Shown here piece by piece: positions 17,764 to 25,892 of a stretch of 41,136 nt of DNA; positions within the stretch are counted from its first letter, which is position 1; every line of letters begins with the position of its first letter. Origin of the DNA: Nanobdellota archaeon (lineage in GTDB: Archaea > Nanobdellota > Nanobdellia > Pacearchaeales > GW2011-AR1); the NCBI GenBank assembly GCA_028867075.1, contig JAGWGZ010000007.1:1-41136 (forward strand), read 5' to 3'. The notes beneath the pieces are model-generated. The model was not told the DNA's origin, did no database searches, and saw only the letters and a program-made list of their open reading frames with translations. The translations under genes and the position numbers were made by a program.

Positions 17764-18024
17764 TTATTCCAGCTGAATTATTTTCAATCCAAATTTATTT
17801 ATGTCTTCTTTAGTCCAATAATGCAACTTTTTAGTTGTCTCAATGTAACCCGCTTTCTTTATTATTTTGTTACTGGTCGGGTTGCCCGATTCATCGCGTT
17901 GGATTATTATCAATTTATCCCCTTCGTTAATCTCTTTGCTCCCTAATCTTACTTCAAACTTCTTTCGTCCCGATTTTACTAAATCAAATATTTCTTTATC
18001 TAAATGAATTGTTCGTTCCGCCAT
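17764..18024 (-). CDS. ASCH/DUF3850-like domain protein
   Basis: IHLDKEIFDLVKSGRKKFEVRLGSKEINEGDKLIII. Confidence 0.68.
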   Translation of the reverse strand: MAERTIHLDKEIFDLVKSGRKKFEVRLGSKEINEGDKLIIIQRDESGNPTSNKIIKKAGYIETTKKLHYWTKEDINKFGLKIIQLE

Positions 18025-19544
18025 TATCCCTTCATCCAGAATTTAATTCTTCTTAGCATGCCGAGGTCATTTTTGTAGAGTTCACGGAGGTCCTTGATTT
18101 TGTAATAATCCATTATCATCCTGTCAAATCCAGGGCCCCATGCCAGAACCGGAATGTTCTCGCCCAAAAGGGGAATAACGACTTCAGGCCTGAATATCCC
18201 AGCTCCTCCGAGTTCAAACCAGATTTTTTTCTCAGGATGAAATACACGGATTTCCACGCTCGGCTCTGTGAACGGATAATAACATGGATAGAATTTTATC
18301 TTTTCAAATCCCATTTTTTTGAAGAATTCCTTCAGATATCCAAGTAGATGCCTGAAGTTTGCATCTTTGTCAATAACAATTCCTTCTGTCTGATTGAACT
18401 CAAATCCGTGGCTCCAGTCTGCCGTCTCGTTCCTGAAGACTTTTCCTATTGCGAAGAATTTTTTTGGCAGTTCATTCTTTTTTATCCCGGCGAGAGTCTG
18501 CGCTGATATGCAAGTAGTATGTGTCCTCAAAACTAATCTTCTTGCTTCATCTTCGCTCCAAGAATATTGCCACCCTTTGCTCCCATCGACTCCCTTCTCA
18601 TGACTTTCCTTAACTCTTTTCACAATTTCCCTGTCGGGAAGATGGGATTTTCGGTTTATGAAGAATGTGTCTGCCATTTCACGCGCGGGATGGTCCTGCG
18701 GCTGGAACAATGCATCGAAATTCCAGAATGAACTCATAACCAGGTTTCCGCTCATTTCTTCAAATCCCATCTCAGTCCATACTTTTCTTGCATAGTCTGT
18801 AGACTGGTTTACAAAATGCCTTTTTCCCCCGCTAATCTCAGGCACCGAAGATAAAACGTCATAAACTCTGAATCTTTTTCCTTTCCATAGCCTGTCTGAT
18901 TTTATCATCTCGGGAGTTATTTGCTCTATTAAATCTCCTGTCTTTATCCTTTGATTTGAAATTTCCCTGCCGCGCGGCGTGAGTTTTATCTTTATTTTCT
19001 TCTCTTCAATCACTTTTACTATGTCCCTCCTTTTTTGAAGTTCTTTAAATGTCTGGATTTGCTCCGAACTGATAGAATCCCATCTCAGTGGCAGGCTTTC
19101 TATAAAAATTTCTTCAGGCATCTTTCGTGATATCTCTTTATCACCAAGAATCAATCTCTTGTTTTCAATCTCAATAAGAGACTTTTTCTTCAGGCTTCCT
19201 ATAGATGCCCTAAATTCGTCTGCATTTAACCTACTCTGTTTTTCCGCATCTTCAATCAAGAGCATTCTCTTTTCACCGAGAAGGTCTATGAGCCTCCTTT
19301 CAGGGAGGCCTTTCTTCTTGTACAAAATTCCGTTTATCCCCAGAGTGATAATTTTCTCTTTTTCATATGAAAGCTCAACAAGCCCCTTATTCTTCAGGTA
19401 TTCAAGCGCCCGCATCACAGATGTTTTGTCAAGATTTGATTTTTTGCATATAGAAACTATATCCTTGTCTTCAATGAAGGGCAGAATCTTGAGTTCATGC
19501 GGGCTTAATGACTCAATTAGTTTCCGTTCATCCATGCAAAGCAA
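18024..19544 (-). CDS. pheS: Phenylalanyl-tRNA synthetase alpha subunit
   Basis: HPAREMADTFFI; LVLRTHTTCISAQTLA; FNQTEGIVID; FTEPSVEIRVFHPEKKIWFELGGAGIFRPEVV. Confidence 0.97.
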   Translation of the reverse strand: MLCMDERKLIESLSPHELKILPFIEDKDIVSICKKSNLDKTSVMRALEYLKNKGLVELSYEKEKIITLGINGILYKKKGLPERRLIDLLGEKRMLLIEDAEKQSRLNADEFRASIGSLKKKSLIEIENKRLILGDKEISRKMPEEIFIESLPLRWDSISSEQIQTFKELQKRRDIVKVIEEKKIKIKLTPRGREISNQRIKTGDLIEQITPEMIKSDRLWKGKRFRVYDVLSSVPEISGGKRHFVNQSTDYARKVWTEMGFEEMSGNLVMSSFWNFDALFQPQDHPAREMADTFFINRKSHLPDREIVKRVKESHEKGVDGSKGWQYSWSEDEARRLVLRTHTTCISAQTLAGIKKNELPKKFFAIGKVFRNETADWSHGFEFNQTEGIVIDKDANFRHLLGYLKEFFKKMGFEKIKFYPCYYPFTEPSVEIRVFHPEKKIWFELGGAGIFRPEVVIPLLGENIPVLAWGPGFDRMIMDYYKIKDLRELYKNDLGMLRRIKFWMKG

Positions 19545-19571
19545 AGAGTTTATTATTTTATAAATCTTTTA

Positions 19572-20021
19572 TCATACAGAATCCGCCGACATCCATGTCG
19601 TCATGCCAAGGACCAGTCCGAGGGATTTCAAATCCCGCGCGTCTCTTTTATTTTTATCATTTTCTGTTATAAACTTCATTCTCACCTTTTCTTTTGCACA
19701 GAGCATTATGTTCTGTCTTATCCTCCCGAGAATTTCTGCTTTTTCATTCCCGAATGAGTTTATGATTTCGTCAATGCATATTCCGATTCCCACATCGCTT
19801 TTTTTCGCCAATTTCACAATTACAGAATCAAGCCCAGAGTTTCTCTGCTTTTGGCCATCCTTCCTGTGCCTTTGTTTTATCAGCAGAATATTTATCTTTT
19901 CTTTTTCAAGGATTTTTCTGCTTAATTCATCATCGGAAGTTGTAAAAATAATACCCCTAATTTTTTCTTCCCGGATTGCCTTTCTTGCTTTCTCAAAATT
20001 ATTTTCCTCAAGAATCTTCAT
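19572..20021 (-). CDS. rnp3: RNase P protein component 3 (Rpp30-like)
   Basis: PHP-like p30 pattern: NSGLDSVIVKLAKKSDVGIGICIDEII...LGRIRQNIMLCAKEKVRMKFITENDKNKRDARDLKSLGLVLGM. Confidence 0.82.
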   Translation of the reverse strand: MKILEENNFEKARKAIREEKIRGIIFTTSDDELSRKILEKEKINILLIKQRHRKDGQKQRNSGLDSVIVKLAKKSDVGIGICIDEIINSFGNEKAEILGRIRQNIMLCAKEKVRMKFITENDKNKRDARDLKSLGLVLGMTTWMSADSV

Positions 20022-20827
20022 TTTTTGGTTTTTTTAGGCGGTGTTTTTGCAGGAGCAGCCTTTTGAACAGAAGATCTATCTTTAGAGAAGAGATTGTAAA
20101 TCTTGAACTCAACTTCAAAGAGTTTCATTATCAGTCCCGTTACGAGGAGGGCGGCACTCACCAGAATCATCCGTATGAATGTGGCTGTTGATTGTGAAAA
20201 GAACAGAGAGGCTGCGTCAGATATTAATTTATTATTCAGGATTGGTAGCAATTTGCTTATTCCAAGAATCGGAAGAGATGCGAGCACGACATTCCACCCA
20301 ATCACAAATGGAAAATTCCTCTTCTTTTCAACAAGGAAGAACAACGCTGCTGAAAGCCCCAGGACAGCTATAAGTGAATAGTAAAATATGCTTCTCCAGT
20401 AAAATTCTGCCTGGCGGGAGATTAGGAATGTCGGAGCCGGATATTTGCCGAAGCAATCCCAATAAGTGCAGCTATAACTTGCATTGTAAGCGTCACTGAC
20501 AAAGTTTGTTATGACTTCGCTTGCAAGCTGGGATGCGGATTCTCCACTGTTAACGCTTTGGCACGACAGCCTGAAAGTGTAATTCTGAAGAGTTGCCCTG
20601 TATTCCTGATTTGTAGCACAATAAAATTTCAGCATGTTCATGCCCGATTCAATCTGCTGCGTAATGTTTATCTGCTGGCCGGAAATCTGCCCTATGAAGC
20701 TAACAGCATTGCCCTCAATTGATTTGTATTGAAGAGAAGAAGAAAGGTCCCATGAAATTCCTGCAATAAGGAGGGAAACAAAAAGCAATACGCTGGACAG
20801 TACAATCAACAAACCTCTTATCATCAA
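20018..20827 (-). CDS. Hypothetical multi-TM membrane protein
   Basis: N-terminal TM, Cys-containing ectodomain, several C-terminal TMs, basic tail. Confidence 0.65.
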   Translation of the reverse strand: MMIRGLLIVLSSVLLFVSLLIAGISWDLSSSLQYKSIEGNAVSFIGQISGQQINITQQIESGMNMLKFYCATNQEYRATLQNYTFRLSCQSVNSGESASQLASEVITNFVSDAYNASYSCTYWDCFGKYPAPTFLISRQAEFYWRSIFYYSLIAVLGLSAALFFLVEKKRNFPFVIGWNVVLASLPILGISKLLPILNNKLISDAASLFFSQSTATFIRMILVSAALLVTGLIMKLFEVEFKIYNLFSKDRSSVQKAAPAKTPPKKTKK

Positions 20828-20856
20828 TTAAATAGCTGATTTTGATTTATAAACCA

Positions 20857-21741
20857 TTACATTTTTTTCAGTAAAGCAATTCTTTTTTCCAATGGCGGGT
20901 GCGTGGACGCAAGATTTTTAAGCGGACTTGTGAAAAACAAGGGAGCAATTGCCCTTGAGACTCTTTTCTCATTTTTTGCAGAATCTTCCTGGTTTTTTAT
21001 TTTCTCCAAGGCTCCAATCAGACCATTTGGATAGCGCGTGAATTTCACTGCTGATGCATCTGCAGTGTATTCCCTTTTTCTTGAGATTGCGAGCTGCACA
21101 AGCCCTACGACAATCGGGGCTATGATGGCAAGCACAATGCCGATTATTATGAATACTCCTTTGCTCCTGTCATTATCCCCTCCTCTGAGCCAAAAGCTTC
21201 TGAGGAATATCTCGGATATGATTGCAATTATTCCGACCATCACTGCAGCAAAAGTCATATATCTTATGTCATAGTTCGCTACATGAGATAACTCATGAGC
21301 CAAAACACCTTCCAATTCTCTTTTTTCAAGATTGTCAAGAGCTCCGCGAGTTACGCACACTACAGCATGTGCTGGGTCACGCCCGGATGCAAATGCATTT
21401 ATCTGTCGGGAATCCATCACATAAAGCTTTGGCATCGGCAGCCCGGATGCTATTGTAAGAGATTCAACAAGACTGTAAAACTGCCCATCTCTTTCCTTAT
21501 CAGCAGGCTTTGCGCCGACGCTTGTGAGTGCAATTCTGTCTGAATTGTAATAGTTTATCATGACATAAAATATGGAGAACATTATGGCAATAATCATTAT
21601 GAGGAAAAAGTATGAAGGGCTGAATGCGAATGATATTGCATATCCAAGGGCAATTATTACAACCAGTATTGAGAGCATCAGAAAAAAAGATTTGAGCTTG
21701 TTTCTTGAGATTTGGTCGCGGAAATCAACATGTTCTGGCAT
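20857..21741 (-). CDS. htpX: M48-family membrane zinc protease HtpX
   Basis: GVLAHELSHVANYD (HExxH); KREYTADASAVKFTRYPNGL. Confidence 0.95.
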   Translation of the reverse strand: MPEHVDFRDQISRNKLKSFFLMLSILVVIIALGYAISFAFSPSYFFLIMIIAIMFSIFYVMINYYNSDRIALTSVGAKPADKERDGQFYSLVESLTIASGLPMPKLYVMDSRQINAFASGRDPAHAVVCVTRGALDNLEKRELEGVLAHELSHVANYDIRYMTFAAVMVGIIAIISEIFLRSFWLRGGDNDRSKGVFIIIGIVLAIIAPIVVGLVQLAISRKREYTADASAVKFTRYPNGLIGALEKIKNQEDSAKNEKRVSRAIAPLFFTSPLKNLASTHPPLEKRIALLKKM

Positions 21742-21773
21742 GAAGTAGGAATCGCAAGAATATTTATTAAGTT

Positions 21774-22223
21774 TTGTGCATAGAATTTATTGTGGAAATA
21801 AGGAGCATTTTTCGCGATGGAGAAAGAATCCCCGAGAGGTATACTTGCGATGGCGATAATGTGAACCCGCTTTTGGAGTTTTCAGGAGTCCCTTCAGAAG
21901 CGAAAAGCCTTGTTTTGGTCATTGATGATCCGGATTCACCTTCACGGAACTTTGTCCATTGGGTAATGTGGAATATCCCTGCAAATACAAAGCGGATAAA
22001 TGAAGATTCTGCCCCAAGGGGGGCACGACAGGGAAGAAATGATTTTGGAAATTTAGGTTATGGTGGGCCATGCCCTCATGAAGGAAATCACAGATACCGG
22101 TTCAGATTGTTTGCACTTGATATTCTTCTTGACTTGCAGAATGGTTCAAAAGCAGACGTTGAAATGTCTATGAAAGAGCATATTCTTGCGCAGACTGTTC
22201 TCACAGGAACTTACTCAAGATAA
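21774..22223 (+). CDS. PEBP family protein (YbhB/YbcL, Raf-kinase-inhibitor-like)
   Basis: IPERYTCDGDNVNPLLEFSGVPSEAKSLVLVIDDPDSPSRNFVHWVMWNIP...GPCPHEGNHRYRF. Confidence 0.94.
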   Translation: MCIEFIVEIRSIFRDGERIPERYTCDGDNVNPLLEFSGVPSEAKSLVLVIDDPDSPSRNFVHWVMWNIPANTKRINEDSAPRGARQGRNDFGNLGYGGPCPHEGNHRYRFRLFALDILLDLQNGSKADVEMSMKEHILAQTVLTGTYSR

Positions 22224-22237
22224 TTTCTCTGAAACAA

Positions 22238-22438
22238 ATGGAAAACATTGATTCATGCCCGCTATGCCACAGTAAATTATCAGAAGAAGCAGCTGAAAAA
22301 GTCAGAGTATTTCTGTCAGAAACTTTTACTGACTTGGATAACCTGGATGAAAAGAAGAAACTGCACCATGAATCAATGAAAAAAGGAGAATGCATCATCT
22401 GCGGAGGGGATATCTTTGCGATGGGGGAGAAGAAGTGA
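22238..22438 (+). CDS. Small protein with two CxxC motifs (putative zinc-binding)
   Basis: SCPLCHSK...ECIICGGD; 66 aa. Confidence 0.6.
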   Translation: MENIDSCPLCHSKLSEEAAEKVRVFLSETFTDLDNLDEKKKLHHESMKKGECIICGGDIFAMGEKK

Positions 22439-22511
22439 TTAAACAGTAGTATTAATGATATATTCTTTAGAGACAACTAATCTATAAATAATAGCTTTTC
22501 TTTTTCTTTTA

Positions 22512-23153
22512 ATGAGGGAATATCTGGAGCATAACCGAAGGACATATGATGCCCTTGCAGAAGAATACAAACATAATCTTGAGACTTATGCCGTTGCCGA
22601 CCAAAAGATACTTTTTCCATTTATTGGCTGTCTAAAAGCTCGTTTTAGCAATCCGCGTGTTTTAGAACTTGGCCCGGGATCAGGATTGGCATTGCAATAT
22701 TTCGCGAGAGAGGGATTTAATACGACTGCGATAGACATTTCGAGCGAAATTATAAAAGTAGCAGAGCAGGCATCTCCGAGTACACATTATCTGCTTGGAG
22801 ACTTTCTTGGATTTGATTTTGGGGGTTTAATCTTTGACGGAATTTTTGCAAAAGCGTTCATACACTTATTCCCGAAAGATGACGCAATGCTTGTATTTAG
22901 AAAGATCTTTGGTTTGCTAAGCAGAGGAGGTGTTGCATATCTGGCGACGACCCGCCATGAGGTATCCGAGGAAGGATTTTTCGAAAAGTCTGATTATCAA
23001 AGAAAGGAAAAGAGATTCAGGAGAAGGTGGGCGGAAGGCGATTTGTTGGAAGCGATAATCAATACAGGTTTTGATATCTATAATAGGTGGTATGATGATG
23101 AGCCTGATAAAGGCAAGAAATGGATTAATATCCTTGCTGTGAAACCTTTCTGA
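22512..23153 (+). CDS. Class I SAM-dependent methyltransferase
   Basis: VLELGPGSGLALQYFAREGFNTTAIDIS motif I; GDFLGFDF. Confidence 0.88.
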   Translation: MREYLEHNRRTYDALAEEYKHNLETYAVADQKILFPFIGCLKARFSNPRVLELGPGSGLALQYFAREGFNTTAIDISSEIIKVAEQASPSTHYLLGDFLGFDFGGLIFDGIFAKAFIHLFPKDDAMLVFRKIFGLLSRGGVAYLATTRHEVSEEGFFEKSDYQRKEKRFRRRWAEGDLLEAIINTGFDIYNRWYDDEPDKGKKWINILAVKPF

Positions 23154-23166
23154 TTTATCGCGTAAG

Positions 23167-23176
23167 TTTTATAAAC
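23167..23176 (+). promoter_or_regulatory. Putative TATA box for eL41 transcript
   Basis: TTTTATAAAC centred about 26 nt upstream of ATG 23197. Confidence 0.5.
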
Positions 23177-23196
23177 CAAATTTCAACATTATTAAC

Positions 23197-23247
23197 ATGA
23201 AAGCAAATCAAGGATTTTCATTCATCTGTCACAGGAGTGCCAAATGA
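23197..23247 (+). CDS. Possible 16-codon leader ORF (MKANQGFSFICHRSAK) overlapping eL41 start (ATGA)
   Basis: ATG at predicted TSS; stop TGA overlaps ATG of eL41. Confidence 0.35.
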   Translation: MKANQGFSFICHRSAK

Positions 23248-23360
23248 AACGCTCATCACGAAGGTGGAAGAAGAAAAGGCAAATGCGCTGGAAATGGCAG
23301 AGAAAGCGCCTTAGAAAGGAAAAGCGCAAGCGTAAAATGAACAGAGAAAGAAGTAAGTAA
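23244..23360 (+). CDS. rpl41e: Ribosomal protein eL41 (L41e), missing from ORF track
   Basis: Manual translation MKRSSRRWKKKRQMRWKWQRKRLRKEKRKRKMNRERSK; matches the Arg/Lys/Trp eL41 pattern; SD AGGAGTG upstream. Confidence 0.88.
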   Translation: MKRSSRRWKKKRQMRWKWQRKRLRKEKRKRKMNRERSK

Positions 23361-23368
23361 ACTTACTT
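23351..23368 (+). other. Perfect 7-bp inverted repeat overlapping the eL41 stop codon
   Basis: AAGTAAG TAAA CTTACTT. Confidence 0.5.
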
Positions 23369-23439
23369 CTAGAAATTCTGCGAACTTAGAGAAACAACTA
23401 AACTCACCTCTGGAAATTCTATAAGTTTATGGAAGCAAA
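23358..23439 (+). repeat. Imperfect tandem duplication, 41-nt period
   Basis: TAAACTTACTTCTAGAAATTCT (23358) versus TAAACTCACCTCTGGAAATTCT (23399). Confidence 0.6.
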
Positions 23440-23523
23440 TAAATCCGGATTCCAAACAGAGTTAAAGAAGCATATATCTTTCGGTATAATTAACTATAAA
23501 AAGTAAATTGGAAATGTTCTTTT

Positions 23524-23883
23524 ATGCCAGGACTAACAGAAGATCTTTTGAAAGAAGCTGCAAATGAATATTTTCCCAGAGTTGGCGCTTCTTTTAGTGA
23601 TGGAGACAATCTTGGAGGTTCTTCTATAAACGTTTTTCCAGGTTATGCTCGTTGGAGGGAAAATATGCAGGGAAATCACCCCCCGGCTTTTAGGGGAAAT
23701 AAGGTGCCTGCCTGGGCAATGGATGATTATATCTCGGAGGCCGTTATGCTTGCGGCATACCTTCTCAGGAATGGTTATCCTCAGAAAAATGTTCTTGAAA
23801 TGTTGCCGAGGGGTTTTGCATTATATGTCTCAAAAAAGCTGCGGAAAAATTTCCCTGAAAAGAACGCGAATTCCTCGGGATAA
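23524..23883 (+). CDS. Hypothetical protein (119 aa)
   Basis: Intact ORF; 3' end overlaps convergent 23830-24420 by 54 nt. Confidence 0.55.
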   Translation: MPGLTEDLLKEAANEYFPRVGASFSDGDNLGGSSINVFPGYARWRENMQGNHPPAFRGNKVPAWAMDDYISEAVMLAAYLLRNGYPQKNVLEMLPRGFALYVSKKLRKNFPEKNANSSG

Positions 23884-24420
23884 TCTCTCTGCCACATTGG
23901 AATTTCCTCTTTTAACAGCCATTGCAAAAAATAAGCTTGATAATCTGTTGAAGTATGCAGGAACAACCGGATTAATATTCGTTTTATTCTCTTTTATATA
24001 TTGATGAAGTGAGGGCTCAACTTCGCGCGCCATGGTCCTGCAGTTGTTCAGAGTCTGAAGTTCGTGAGTCTCAAACCCGATAAATTCATATTTTTTTACA
24101 TATTTTTGCGCCTCCCATATATAAGATTCAATTCTATGCAAATCTGCTTTGTTTACTGGATTGGTTGTGTAACCCTGCATGTTCTCCGGGTCCTGAATCA
24201 TAGGATAAGCCTGCCACAATTTTCCCTGCACTCTCTTAAGAATCACTTTTTCTCTTCCGAATGATTCTGATATTGCGACATCTACAGCTCCCTGGAGAGA
24301 ATCTATCTTGCTCATCAATTGGATAAGAGCGCTTTCCTTTCCTGTCCTTGCTCCAAGCAAGTCTTTTGTGTATCCGGCGTCTCCTCTTCCGGTGTACAGC
24401 GGATGTATCTTTCCCCCCAT
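23830..24420 (-). CDS. PduO-type cob(I)alamin adenosyltransferase-like protein (divergent)
   Basis: YTGRGDAGYTKDLLGARTGKES...LMSKIDSLQGAVDVA...YFNRLSSLFFAMAVKRG parallels TRxGDxGxT...DELN...LNRLSDLLF. Confidence 0.65.
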   Translation of the reverse strand: MGGKIHPLYTGRGDAGYTKDLLGARTGKESALIQLMSKIDSLQGAVDVAISESFGREKVILKRVQGKLWQAYPMIQDPENMQGYTTNPVNKADLHRIESYIWEAQKYVKKYEFIGFETHELQTLNNCRTMAREVEPSLHQYIKENKTNINPVVPAYFNRLSSLFFAMAVKRGNSNVAERLSRGIRVLFREIFPQLF

Positions 24421-24475
24421 TTATTTTAGTTCTGAAAGAGGTATTTATAGTTATAAGTCTGGATAGCACAATAAT

Positions 24476-24484
24476 CTTTATAAG
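24476..24484 (+). promoter_or_regulatory. Putative TATA box of rfcS
   Basis: CTTTATAAG centred about 26 nt upstream of ATG 24506, suggesting a leaderless transcript. Confidence 0.5.
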
Positions 24485-24505
24485 TTTCTTTTTGGAAATT
24501 ATCTA

Positions 24506-25468
24506 ATGAGCAGTGAAATCTGGACTGAAAAGTACAGGCCTTCCAAATTTCCGGAGATGGTTGGGCAGGATAACATAGTAAAGAGAGTTGAGGCGCTTAC
24601 AAAATCAATGAACATCCCGCATCTTCTTTTTGCAGGACCTGCGGGGACTGGAAAATCAACTCTTGCTTTGATAACTGTAAAAGAGCTCTTTGGCAATGAT
24701 TGGAGAGAAAATTATCTTGAGCTTAATGCTTCTGATGAAAGAGGAATCAATGTTGTAAGAGACAAGGTTAAGAATTTTGCAAGGACAAAATCCCTCGGTG
24801 AGGTTCCGTTCAAGGTAATCTTCCTTGACGAAGCTGATGCTTTGACTCCCGAAGCCCAGCAGGCCCTGAGAAGGACAATGGAGAATTATTCTGCAACCTG
24901 CAGATTCATACTCTCGTGCAATTATTCAACAAAAATAATAGACCCTATACAGTCGCGCTGCGCGATTTTCAGGTTCAAGCTCCTGGAAAAGAAAGATATA
25001 GAAAAAGTCATCCAGAGAATTGTTGAAAATGAAAAGCTTACAATAACTCCCGACAGCATAGAGACACTTTATGAGGGCAGTGAGGGGGATTGCAGGAGGT
25101 GCATAAATCTTTTGCAGGCAACAGCTTCAATCTCGCCGTCAATTTCTCTTGACCTCGTTGAAACAATAATCTCAAATACAAAACCAAAAGATGTGAAGGT
25201 TGTCCTCGATTATGCAATCTCAGGAGATTTCCAGAAAGCAAAGGAAAAGCTCCTTGACATAATGCTTCGCGAATCTATTTCAGGGCAGGATGTTATAAAA
25301 TCAATCCAAAAGGAAATCTGGAATCTTCCTGTTGAGCCTGAAATAAAAGTCAAGCTCACTGAAAAAACAGGCGACGCAGAATTCAGGATTGTGGAAGGCA
25401 GCGATCCTTTTGTCCAGTTGCAAGCATTGCTGGCAAGTTTTGTCCTTGCAGGTCTGGGGAAGGGATAG
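24506..25468 (+). CDS. rfcS: Replication factor C small subunit
   Basis: WTEKYRPSKFPEMVGQ; GPAGTGKST; FLDEADALTPEAQQALRRTMENYSATCRFILSCNYSTKIIDPIQSRC. Confidence 0.97.
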   Translation: MSSEIWTEKYRPSKFPEMVGQDNIVKRVEALTKSMNIPHLLFAGPAGTGKSTLALITVKELFGNDWRENYLELNASDERGINVVRDKVKNFARTKSLGEVPFKVIFLDEADALTPEAQQALRRTMENYSATCRFILSCNYSTKIIDPIQSRCAIFRFKLLEKKDIEKVIQRIVENEKLTITPDSIETLYEGSEGDCRRCINLLQATASISPSISLDLVETIISNTKPKDVKVVLDYAISGDFQKAKEKLLDIMLRESISGQDVIKSIQKEIWNLPVEPEIKVKLTEKTGDAEFRIVEGSDPFVQLQALLASFVLAGLGKG

Positions 25469-25891
25469 ATGAGAAGGACTTATGGCGGTCCCAGGTTCGG
25501 AGTCGGAGTGATTATAAAGAGAGACGGCAGAATCCTGCTCGGAAAAAGGAAAGGTTCTCACGGGGCAGGGACATGGAGTTTTCCCGGAGGGAAACCAAAC
25601 AGTTTTGAGTCGATAGAGAACTGTGCAATTCGCGAAACCAGGGAAGAAACCGGATTGCGGGTAATTTTAGACAAGATGCAACGCAGGCTTTTTACTGAAG
25701 ACTTCTTTTATGATGAGGATTTTCATTACATAACACACTATGTTGAGGCAAGACATGCTGGCGGTGAGGCCCAAATTATGGAACCTGATAAATGCAGCGA
25801 GTGGGATTGGTTTTTCTGGGACAATTTGCCCGCCCCTTTATTTCTGCCTGTAAGGAATCTAATTAAACAGGGTTATAATCCTTTTTACTAA
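25469..25891 (+). CDS. NUDIX hydrolase (MutT-like)
   Basis: GTWSFPGGKPNSFESIENCAIRETREETGL. Confidence 0.93.
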   Translation: MRRTYGGPRFGVGVIIKRDGRILLGKRKGSHGAGTWSFPGGKPNSFESIENCAIRETREETGLRVILDKMQRRLFTEDFFYDEDFHYITHYVEARHAGGEAQIMEPDKCSEWDWFFWDNLPAPLFLPVRNLIKQGYNPFY

Positions 25892-25892
25892 A

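Noticed and set aside
17589-17946. Plus-strand ORFs of 74 and 92 aa
   Set aside because: Antisense to MazG-like and ASCH genes; low-complexity F/I-rich translations typical of AT-rich antisense.
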